Part shown: positions 42,391 to 50,662 of the stretch, in pieces
Layout of the letters: the number at the start of each line of letters is the position of its first letter
How positions within the stretch are numbered: the first letter of the stretch is position 1
Assembly (NCBI GenBank): GCA_016788585.1
Contig: JAEURP010000002.1
Span: forward strand, 96,245-160,244
DNA length: 64,000 nt
Direction: 5' to 3'
Origin: Chthonomonas sp.
Lineage (GTDB): Bacteria; Armatimonadota; Fimbriimonadia; Fimbriimonadales; Fimbriimonadaceae
Program-made: the position numbers and the translations under genes
Notes under the pieces: model-generated
What the model was told of the DNA's origin: nothing
Seen by the model: only the letters and a program-made list of their open reading frames with translations
Databases searched by the model: none

Positions 42391-42851
42391 GAGCCTGGGC
42401 CGCTCGCATCGAAACGCCGCTCGGGACCATGCGCGCCCGGGGAGCCGACACGCTTCAGACATTAGAGTTCGACGAGAACGTGGACGCTTCGTTAGATGAC
42501 CCACTAGCCCTGCGGCTGCAGGCGGAGCTTGACGAGTACTTCGCCGGCTCGCGCACCGAATTCACGATCCCTCTCGGCCCGCGCGGCACGGAGTTTCAGC
42601 AGATCGTCTGGCGAATTGTTTCCACCGTTCCGTACGGTTCGACGAAAACCTACAGCGAGATCGCACGAGAACTGGGAGATGTTCAAAAGACCCGCTCGGT
42701 CGGTGCTGCGATTGGAGCAAATCCGATTTTGATTCTGGTGCCTTGCCATCGCATCGTGGCATTGGATGGAGAGTTAACGGGCTACTCCGGTGGCTTGGAA
42801 AGGAAGCAACTGCTCCTTGAGTTGGAAGGTGGTCAAGGCACTCTTTTTTAG
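42384..42851 (+). CDS. ogt: Methylated-DNA-protein-cysteine methyltransferase
   Basis: The 155-residue protein repairs O6-alkylguanine. The active-site motif LVPCHRIVA, the preceding VPYGSTKTYSEIA helix-turn-helix and GAAIGANPILI are all present, with a short N-terminal domain. The start is a TTG at 42384, overlapping the DinB-family gene stop. It complements the cysteine-less ATL protein at 36193, giving two different responses to alkylated bases. Confidence 0.9.
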   Translation: MVRAWAARIETPLGTMRARGADTLQTLEFDENVDASLDDPLALRLQAELDEYFAGSRTEFTIPLGPRGTEFQQIVWRIVSTVPYGSTKTYSEIARELGDVQKTRSVGAAIGANPILILVPCHRIVALDGELTGYSGGLERKQLLLELEGGQGTLF

Positions 42852-42859
42852 AAACTAAA

Positions 42860-43007
42860 AGGGAGCAAAGGGAAACGCAAAGGCGCAAAGGCGACGCAAA
42901 GAGCGCGAAGGTGAACTAAGAGCGCGAAGAAAAACGCAGAGGCACAAAGATAGCCTTCCATGGGCGAATCACTCTTGGCGATCCCTGCAACTCCTCTGCG
43001 TCTTTGC
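42860..43007. repeat. Left flanking repeat of the GxxExxY gene (CAAAGGCGCAAAGGCG type)
   Basis: Repeats of ACGCAAAGGCGCAAAGG and AGAGCGCGAAG type form an arm that is inverted relative to the block at 43409-43490. Inside it, ACGCAGAGGCACAAAG is also opposed by CCTCTGCGTCTTTGC at 42992-43007. Confidence 0.75.
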
Positions 43008-43027
43008 ATTTCAGAGAGCCTCGTAGT

Positions 43028-43405
43028 TTAGAGATTATTCACCACCCTCGTAATCCCATTCTTGATCAGTTGTTCGTGAAAGTTGATCAATAGTCCGAGC
43101 TTTTTGTCGGAGAAGCGAAGGTAGGTCAGTAGAATCGTCTTCGCCACCGGAGGCAGCAACTCGACAGCCTTCACCTCAACGACAACCAGGTTGTTAACGA
43201 TCAAGTCCGCCCTGAAGCCCGTCTCCATATGGATGTCGTCGTAAACGACCGGGATTGGATGCTGACGTTGCACCTGAAACCCGCGCTTGAGCAATTCATG
43301 CTCCAGTGCCGTCTCGTAAACGCTTTCAAGCAAGCCAGGCCCCAGGGCAACATGAACGTGAAAAGCCGCATCAACGATTGCTGCGGCTACTTCATTCTCT
43401 CTCAT
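43028..43405 (-). CDS. GxxExxY family protein
   Basis: The 125-residue protein has the family motif in GPGLLESVYE (about residues 22-31) and a PD-(D/E)xK-like core, FRADLIVNNLVVVEVKAVE, with Asp, Glu and Lys placed as in nuclease folds. GxxExxY proteins are widespread, often in several copies, and have no proven function. Here the gene is enclosed by inverted repeats on both sides, and the right repeat also supplies the AAGGA before its start. This suggests a gene carried by a small repeat-bounded element (inference). Confidence 0.85.
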   Translation of the reverse strand: MRENEVAAAIVDAAFHVHVALGPGLLESVYETALEHELLKRGFQVQRQHPIPVVYDDIHMETGFRADLIVNNLVVVEVKAVELLPPVAKTILLTYLRFSDKKLGLLINFHEQLIKNGITRVVNNL

Positions 43406-43408
43406 TCC

Positions 43409-43490
43409 TTCGCGCCCCTTGCTCCCCTCTTCGCGCTCTCTGCGGCTTTCCCGTAACTCTTTGCGCTCTTTGCGATACCTTTGCGGCTTG
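43409..43490. repeat. Right flanking repeat of the GxxExxY gene
   Basis: CTTCGCGCTCTCTGCGG and CTCTTTGCGCTCTTTGCG blocks are reverse complements of the motifs in the left repeat. The block ends just before the enolase stop codon at 43495. Confidence 0.75.
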
Positions 43491-43494
43491 GCGC

Positions 43495-44894
<1,400 letters not shown>

Positions 44895-44909
44895 AAGTGC
44901 AGAAAGACG

Positions 44910-44915
44910 TAAACT
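44910..44915 (+). promoter_or_regulatory. -10-like TAAACT before the cytochrome b gene
   Basis: TAAACT ends 11 bases before the ATG at 44927; the interval has no Shine-Dalgarno sequence. It is the same hexamer as at 33891 and 41905. Confidence 0.4.
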
Positions 44916-44926
44916 AGCACTGAAAT

Positions 44927-45622
44927 ATGGCGACGGCAATCACTCGGGAAAGCTATTTCTGGCACAAGCTGCACTCGCTCACCGGCATCATTCCGGTCGG
45001 GTTCTACATGATTCAGCACCTCACGCTGAACTCATTCACGATTGCCGGTCCCGAGAAATTCAATGGCGTCGTCCGTTTCTTCAGTTCGCTCCCGCCTCAC
45101 GTCCTATATGCGCTCCTAATTTTTGTCGTTTGGGGGCCACTGCTCTTTCATGCCATCTACGGATTGTTCATAAGCAGCCGCGCGATGCCGAATCTGAGTA
45201 ACGCCGCCTACCGCTGGCGTGAGAACCGCATGTACACGTTCCAGCGTTGGTCTGGCATTTTCGTGTTCGCGTTCTTGATTTATCACGTTGCCACAACTTC
45301 CGTCGCCTCGAAGGTCACCGGCAATCATGAGATGATCGAGTACGCCGCTTGGCAACACAAACTGACCGAGCACGGCTATATCTGGCTTATCGTCTATATG
45401 ATGGGCGTGATGGCAAGTTGCTATCACCTCAGCTACGGTATTTGGAATTTCTGCATTCGCTGGGGAATCACGATCAGCGAGAAGTCACAGGTGCGCATGC
45501 AAAAGTTCGCTGTGATATGCTTCGTAGCGCTAACCTTGCTGGGTTGGGGCGCCTTGGCCGGCTTCCTCATGCACAAGCCAGAGGCGAGCGAAGTTCACGT
45601 GGCGCGTTTACTTCCGCTCTAG
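44927..45622 (+). CDS. Succinate dehydrogenase-type cytochrome b subunit
   Basis: The 231-residue protein has five hydrophobic segments and conserved His residues at their ends (FWHKLHSLTG, MIQHLTLN, LLFHAIYGLF, LIYHVATTS, YHLSYGIWNF), the pattern of the cytochrome b558 subunit (SdhC) of succinate:quinone oxidoreductases of the type found in Bacillus. No sdhA or sdhB lies next to it, which is unusual. It converges on the next gene with a 15-base overlap. Confidence 0.85.
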   Translation: MATAITRESYFWHKLHSLTGIIPVGFYMIQHLTLNSFTIAGPEKFNGVVRFFSSLPPHVLYALLIFVVWGPLLFHAIYGLFISSRAMPNLSNAAYRWRENRMYTFQRWSGIFVFAFLIYHVATTSVASKVTGNHEMIEYAAWQHKLTEHGYIWLIVYMMGVMASCYHLSYGIWNFCIRWGITISEKSQVRMQKFAVICFVALTLLGWGALAGFLMHKPEASEVHVARLLPL

Positions 45623-46246
45623 TTTGTCGCCATTTGGCTGAATGATCGAGACTGGGTTTCCGGCATCATCAAGCCAGTAGTTGATCAGGTCGCCTCCGCG
45701 GGTGATGAGGACATGGTGAGCATCATAGGTCTTTTCACCGATCTTGTAGGGCTTGGACTCCAAATACTCGGATGTCATTAGTCGCCACGTAAGCGAGTTG
45801 ATATCGAAGGCGTAGTATGAGATTTTCTCGCGAACTTTCGGCCTTGTTCGGCTGAACCAATATTGAGCGGGATTTGAGCGGGGAGCTGCCGATGACACGG
45901 CGACGAAAGACCGAGACTCTTTGTCGTTGAGCGAAGAGACCACGTTGGCGCCCTTGGCATCGAAGTTTACATTCACCGCCTGCGTGCCCGTGGTGGCCTG
46001 AACGAAGAGGACCGTGGAGATAGCCGCACCGTCGGCACCGTAAGTGGTCGATGTTCTCACCGTGGCTGACTGGCCACTTATCTTGACCTCGACCGTGGTT
46101 CCCACAATTCGAGTATGCCCCACATCCTTGATCGTCATCGTTGCTGAGCCAGCCGACTTGCCACCCATGATGACGTTGTAATCGAACTTGGTGGGCTCTG
46201 GCGATTGTCCCAAAAGGGAAGCGGCGACAATGGCAGCGTTCATCAT
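45608..46246 (-). CDS. Secreted protein of unknown function, DUF3108-like
   Basis: The 212-residue protein has a short hydrophobic start (MNAAIVAASLLG) and then a beta-rich body, with FDYNVIMGGKSAGSATMTI resembling the DUF3108 opening YxVxxGGxxAG. The end has HHVLITRGGDLINYWLDDAGNPVSII, also compatible with that family. Function is unknown. It overlaps the flavoprotein gene upstream by four bases and is probably cotranscribed. Confidence 0.6.
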   Translation of the reverse strand: MMNAAIVAASLLGQSPEPTKFDYNVIMGGKSAGSATMTIKDVGHTRIVGTTVEVKISGQSATVRTSTTYGADGAAISTVLFVQATTGTQAVNVNFDAKGANVVSSLNDKESRSFVAVSSAAPRSNPAQYWFSRTRPKVREKISYYAFDINSLTWRLMTSEYLESKPYKIGEKTYDAHHVLITRGGDLINYWLDDAGNPVSIIQPNGDKLERK

Positions 46247-47217
46247 TTTTGCATCAAGTGTTGAGCGGCGCGAACGCCAACTTCGTAAGCCAACTCTACC
46301 CGCGGGCCCGCCAATGCATCGCCGGCCAAGATCAGCGTCGTTCCGTTTCGATTGGCGGTCTCGAATGATGTCGCGATCTCGGGCTGGCTGTTTTGCCAGC
46401 GGCGCACATGGATGGCGGCGGGTGTGTTGAACTTCTCACCAAACAGACGCGCCATCATGATTTGTGCTTCGCGGGCAATCTCATAGTCGCTGTCTTGAAA
46501 GTGCTCAGAGCTGAATCGAGCTCCCATCTGTACAACGAAGGCGCTGTGTCCCTCCGGAGCGCGATTTGGAGACTTCACCGACTCGACGCTGATCCAGATC
46601 ACGGGATTTCGCTGCTCGGGGTCGATGAGGGCATGGTAAGGGGCCTCGAACGGGACTTCGTAGCCCAAGAGGACACTGAGGCAGCTACGGTATCGGACTC
46701 CGCCAATGCGCCAAGCTTCCCCAACCATTTCTAAAAGCTCCGCATTCTCGGGGAGCGGAGCGCTGAGCACAACGGCGTCAAACGCCTCTCCATTTACCAA
46801 GTAGCCGCTGTTGTTCTTTTCAAGTTGGGTGACCTTAATACCGTACCGAACATCGAGGTCTTGGGCCAGCATCTTTGGCAAGTGATTTATTCCCTGTTCG
46901 TAGACGTAACGAGTGATCGCCATCTTTACCGCATCTCCGCGAGAAACACGCCCAAATTCCATGGTCCAGATCGGCTTGTCGACCTGAAGTAGCCCGTCTT
47001 TGGGTAGCTCCTGCAGCATAACGGCCTCCAGTGAACGGCCCCTCGGCGCAATGCTCGTGGCTCCAGAATCAAATCGGTAGGGAAGGAACTCCTGCGTGGC
47101 GCACCGACCGCCAGCCACGGGTGACGCTTCAAACACGACCGGGGTAGCGCCCGACTTTTGGAGCGTTCGCGCAGCCGCGAGCCCGGAGATGCCGGCGCCC
47201 ACGATCGCGACGTTCAA
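46243..47217 (-). CDS. FAD/NAD(P)-dependent oxidoreductase (renalase-like)
   Basis: The 324-residue protein has an N-terminal dinucleotide-binding motif VAIVGAGISGLAAARTL and FEASPVAGGRCAT, and a C-terminal LILAGDALAGPRVELAYEVGVRAA with the second FAD contact. The family resemblance is to renalase-type and small amine oxidase-like flavoproteins. Substrate is unknown. It is divergent from the E1 dehydrogenase. Confidence 0.85.
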   Translation of the reverse strand: MNVAIVGAGISGLAAARTLQKSGATPVVFEASPVAGGRCATQEFLPYRFDSGATSIAPRGRSLEAVMLQELPKDGLLQVDKPIWTMEFGRVSRGDAVKMAITRYVYEQGINHLPKMLAQDLDVRYGIKVTQLEKNNSGYLVNGEAFDAVVLSAPLPENAELLEMVGEAWRIGGVRYRSCLSVLLGYEVPFEAPYHALIDPEQRNPVIWISVESVKSPNRAPEGHSAFVVQMGARFSSEHFQDSDYEIAREAQIMMARLFGEKFNTPAAIHVRRWQNSQPEIATSFETANRNGTTLILAGDALAGPRVELAYEVGVRAAQHLMQK

Positions 47218-47333
47218 ATTGGCCCCCGTTCGGGCAAGCGCGAGGGCAAATTGGGTCGCATGGGGGAATCAGTTTTACCCGACCTGCCATAATCAATCTG
47301 TTTCAACGACGAAACGAGGACCACTCTAAGACC

Positions 47334-49295
47334 ATGTCTGCCCCCGCCCTTACTAAGCCAGCAACGAAGCTCGACTACCTAAGATTGATGATGCTCTCCC
47401 GCGAGGGAGATCGCCGAGAAGGCATCTTGCTGAGGCAAAGCAAAGGTTGGTTCGCCGTGAGTGGCATGGGCCATGAAGCGCTCGCTGCAATTGAGAGTCA
47501 CCTGCGCCCCGACGACTGGATTTTCCCCTATTACCGAAGTCGCGCCCTCATGCTCGCGCGTGGAATGAGCAACTACGACCTTGCGCTCGCCTACCTAGCA
47601 AAGAAGGAAAGTAGCAGCGGCGGACGCCAAATGCCGGGCCATTACAGCAGCAAGAAGCACAATGTCTTCAGTGTCTGCACCCCGACGGGCGGCTCCCTTA
47701 TCCCCGCGTGCGGAACCGCTTGGGCGATGAAATTACAGGGGAAGGATAGCCTCTGCGTTGCGAGTGTTGGAGATGCTGCCAGTCGCCAAGGTGAGTTTTA
47801 CGAAGCCGTCGCCTTCGCTGTCCAAGAGAAGCTCCCCGTCGTCTTCATGATCGAAGACAACAAGTACGGGATCAGCACGCCGACTGAACATTTTATGCCC
47901 TACAACATTGGCGGCATCCTAAGCGAAGACCATATGGTGAAGGTAGACGCTCGCCGTATCGAGAACGTCGAAGTAGCAATGGCCGAGGCTGCGCGGAAGG
48001 CGCGAAGTGGGGAAGGCCCAACGATTCTTTGGTGCGACCTCGATCGACTTTCCTCGCACACCAGCTCCGACGACCACCGTGTGTACCGCGAGCCCGAAGA
48101 CATCGCCGCCATGGCGGATCGCGATCCGATTAAGCTCCTCGCCGAAGAATTGATTGCTTCTGGCGAACTGACACAGGCAGATTTTGAGAAGATTCAGGCC
48201 GAGATGGAAGAGCTGGTTCGCAACGATTACGATCGAGCCGAACTTGCCGACGAACCCAATGCCGAAGACTTGATGAAGGATTGCTGGGGAGACATGGCGG
48301 CGCTCGAGGCGCCCCCGATCGACCTCGGCCCCCAGACCATGGTGGATAGCATCAACAAGGTCTTCCATAAGGCGCTGGAAAACGATCCGAACGTCGTCTT
48401 CTTTGGCGAAGACATCGAAGACCCGAAGGGCGGCGTGTTCAAGATCACCGCTGGTTGTAGCGAGAAATTCCCCAAGCAGGTCTTCAACGCTCCGCTCGCC
48501 GAGGCCACGATCATGGGTGTCGCCGTCGGCATGGCGGCTTATGGCATGCGCCCGGTCTTCGAGATTCAGTTTATTGACTTCATCAGCCCAGGCTGGAATC
48601 AGGTTGTCTCCAACGTCTCCACCCTTCGCTGGCGAAGCTTTGGCGAGTGGAAGTGCCCAATGGTGGTTTATGCCCCGTACGGCGCGTACCTGCCTGGCGG
48701 TTCACTCTGGCACTCAATGAGCGCCGAGTCTTATCTCGCCCACACTCCCGGCCTCAAAGTCGCGATTCCAAGCACGCCAGAAGATGCCGCTGGCCTCTTC
48801 TGGACGGCGATGAACGGCGACGACCCACACTTCATCCTCGTTCCCAAGCACATCTTCCGCAAGCGTGTTGATGTGACCAAGGCCGAGCCGATTCCATTCG
48901 GTAAGGCACGGATGGTCCGAGAGGGAAGCGACGTCACGATCGTCACTTGGGGCAATACTTTGGAGATCGCTGAGGAACTCGCCGCGAAGTCCAATGTTTC
49001 GATCGAAGTGATCGACCTCCGGTCAATCGTTCCTTGCGACTACGAAGCGATCGCCAAGTCGGTCGAGAAAACCGGTCGCTTGATCGTCTTGCAGGAAGAC
49101 ACTCGCACTTGCGGCTTCGCCGGTAACGTCGTGGCCGAATTCGTGAACAAGCCTGAGTACTTCAACTTGCTTTTGGCCCCGCCACAAGTGGTCAGCCGCG
49201 ATGATGTTCACATCGGCTTCAATCCGATTTACGAATACGCCGCGCTTCCCGATTTGGCGAGACTCGAAGCGGCAGTTCGGATCGTCATGGAGTAA
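47334..49295 (+). CDS. Fused alpha/beta E1 of a 2-oxoacid dehydrogenase complex
   Basis: The 653-residue protein joins both E1 subunits. The alpha half (about 1-320) has the thiamine diphosphate site in GDAASRQGEFYEAVAFAVQ and IEDNKYGIST, with SRGMS-like and PGHYSS motifs. The beta half (about 335-653) has GEDIEDPKGGVFKITAG, AEATIMGVAVGMA, PYGAYLPGG and a final Arg/Glu-rich transketolase C-domain. Fused versions are known among branched-chain 2-oxoacid dehydrogenases. The E2 and E3 genes are not in the window. CATAAT at 47288-47293 is a possible promoter with a 40-base leader. Confidence 0.92.
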   Translation: MSAPALTKPATKLDYLRLMMLSREGDRREGILLRQSKGWFAVSGMGHEALAAIESHLRPDDWIFPYYRSRALMLARGMSNYDLALAYLAKKESSSGGRQMPGHYSSKKHNVFSVCTPTGGSLIPACGTAWAMKLQGKDSLCVASVGDAASRQGEFYEAVAFAVQEKLPVVFMIEDNKYGISTPTEHFMPYNIGGILSEDHMVKVDARRIENVEVAMAEAARKARSGEGPTILWCDLDRLSSHTSSDDHRVYREPEDIAAMADRDPIKLLAEELIASGELTQADFEKIQAEMEELVRNDYDRAELADEPNAEDLMKDCWGDMAALEAPPIDLGPQTMVDSINKVFHKALENDPNVVFFGEDIEDPKGGVFKITAGCSEKFPKQVFNAPLAEATIMGVAVGMAAYGMRPVFEIQFIDFISPGWNQVVSNVSTLRWRSFGEWKCPMVVYAPYGAYLPGGSLWHSMSAESYLAHTPGLKVAIPSTPEDAAGLFWTAMNGDDPHFILVPKHIFRKRVDVTKAEPIPFGKARMVREGSDVTIVTWGNTLEIAEELAAKSNVSIEVIDLRSIVPCDYEAIAKSVEKTGRLIVLQEDTRTCGFAGNVVAEFVNKPEYFNLLLAPPQVVSRDDVHIGFNPIYEYAALPDLARLEAAVRIVME

Positions 49296-49298
49296 TCC

Positions 49299-49913
49299 AT
49301 GATCGCTTTGATCCTTGCTTCACAAATTGCTCTGAACTACGGCCAAACTGCCGCCATGATCGATGCCAAAGGCATGGAGGGCTGGATTGCGTTCTGCGAG
49401 CAGAAGGAGGGTCACGACCTGCCTGAGTACGAACTTCGTGCCCAAATCTATCAGTACGCCGAGGCCGTGCGGACGACGAACAAGACGCGAATCGCAAAGC
49501 AACCGTCGTCCCTCCAGCCCTACTACACCTCACTCGCTACCGAGTTGCACAACTACTCAATGCAACTCGTGGCCACGGAAGAGGCACTGATGGGCGGAGG
49601 CACGATGTACATCCTGTTTTATGCCAGCGCAAGTGCTCGTTCGGCTGAAGTGATCAAGGCTCTAGCCACGGCGAAGTTCAAAGCCAAGCGTGGCTACGTG
49701 GTGTCCGATGTCACGAAAGCACTCACTACTTTTGACACTGCGATCGCCGGGGCCGATCCGGATTTCTCCAAGCCTGCCGATGCTAAGACCGCGCTTGCAT
49801 CTGCCCGAGTTTCTTATGGCAAGGTTGCCGCGTTGCTGGCGAAGAGGCCACGTGCCGAGTCGGATTTCGTCCTAGAATTCTGCGCATCCCGGGCGAAACT
49901 CGAAACCAATTGA
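49299..49913 (+). CDS. Uncharacterised helical protein
   Basis: The 204-residue product starts three bases after the E1 stop. The N-terminus (MIALILASQIALNYG) may be a short signal peptide; the rest is predicted to be mostly helical with an Ala-rich middle. I recognise no family. It is probably cotranscribed with the E1 gene. Confidence 0.5.
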   Translation: MIALILASQIALNYGQTAAMIDAKGMEGWIAFCEQKEGHDLPEYELRAQIYQYAEAVRTTNKTRIAKQPSSLQPYYTSLATELHNYSMQLVATEEALMGGGTMYILFYASASARSAEVIKALATAKFKAKRGYVVSDVTKALTTFDTAIAGADPDFSKPADAKTALASARVSYGKVAALLAKRPRAESDFVLEFCASRAKLETN

Positions 49914-49931
49914 TGGAACTTTGTGGAAGTA

Positions 49932-49947
49932 TTACTCGTAAGAGTAA
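49932..49947. promoter_or_regulatory. Palindrome at the toxin-antitoxin promoter
   Basis: TTACTC and GAGTAA are inverted arms separated by 4 bases, ending just before the antitoxin start at 49951. Antitoxins of this family often repress their own promoter at such sites. The link to this AbrB-type protein is inferred. Confidence 0.5.
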
Positions 49948-49950
49948 GAA

Positions 49951-50184
49951 ATGAGAATAACTTCTAAGGGTCAAGTCACGATTCCACACGATCTTCGTGA
50001 GAAGACTGGCCTGTTGCCAGATACCGAAGTTGAGTTTCGCTATGATGGAAAGGTGCTTTCCATCGTTAAGGCAACGAAGCGCAAGAAGCCAGGACGTGGC
50101 GCGAAGCTTGTCGCGAGGTTGAGGGGTAAGGGGGATGTCCTTATGACGACTGAGCAAATCATGGAATTGACCCGAGGCGATTAG
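49951..50184 (+). CDS. AbrB/MazE-type antitoxin
   Basis: The 77-residue protein starts with the AbrB-like MRITSKGQVTIPHDLREKTG and GTDVEF-type DTEVEFRYDGKVLSI strands, followed by a basic linker and a short helical tail (about 55-77) that would bind the toxin. It stands directly before a PIN-domain gene, the usual VapB-VapC order. A palindrome lies just upstream. Confidence 0.9.
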   Translation: MRITSKGQVTIPHDLREKTGLLPDTEVEFRYDGKVLSIVKATKRKKPGRGAKLVARLRGKGDVLMTTEQIMELTRGD

Positions 50185-50589
50185 GTGGCAACGTATCTCG
50201 TTGACAGCAATATCCTACTCGACGTAATTTCAGAGAGCCAGGAGTGGTTTGAGTGGTCATCAAGGGTCCTCGAAGACGCCGCGGATCAAGGACGAATCGT
50301 AGTCAACCCCGTGATCTACTCCGAAGTTTCCGTACGCTTTTCAAGGATTGAAATGCTGGACGATGCGCTCGATTCTGTACTTGTAGAAAGGGAAGCCATA
50401 CCTTGGGAGGCTGCTTTCTTGGCTGGTAAGTGCTTTCAGAAATATCGCCGAAGAGGTGGCACGAAGGTTCTTCCTTTGCCGGATTTCTTCATCGGAGCTC
50501 ATGCGGCGGTCGCTGGTTACACAATTCTGACCCGAGATTCTATGCGATACAAGACCTACTTTCCGACCCTTCCAATCGTTGCCCCGTAA
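50185..50589 (+). CDS. VapC-like PIN-domain toxin
   Basis: The 134-residue protein starts at GTG directly after the antitoxin stop. PIN-domain acidic residues are visible: Asp in YLVDSNILLDV, Glu in VIYSEVSVRF, Asp in LPLPDFFIGAHA and TRDSMRY. VapC toxins are RNases that cut tRNA or rRNA. The next gene is the first of the second dcw block, starting 73 bases downstream (or earlier with another start). Confidence 0.9.
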   Translation: MATYLVDSNILLDVISESQEWFEWSSRVLEDAADQGRIVVNPVIYSEVSVRFSRIEMLDDALDSVLVEREAIPWEAAFLAGKCFQKYRRRGGTKVLPLPDFFIGAHAAVAGYTILTRDSMRYKTYFPTLPIVAP

Positions 50590-50662
50590 GCTTTCCGGTA
50601 CCATCTTTGGTGCCGTGCGCACTAAGATTGAGATCGAAACCCAGTTCGCTCCGCGCGAAGAA

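Noticed and set aside
42860..43490. CRISPR array
   Set aside because: The short CAAAGGCG-type words are irregular in spacing and flank a gene; there are no spacers of uniform length and no cas genes.
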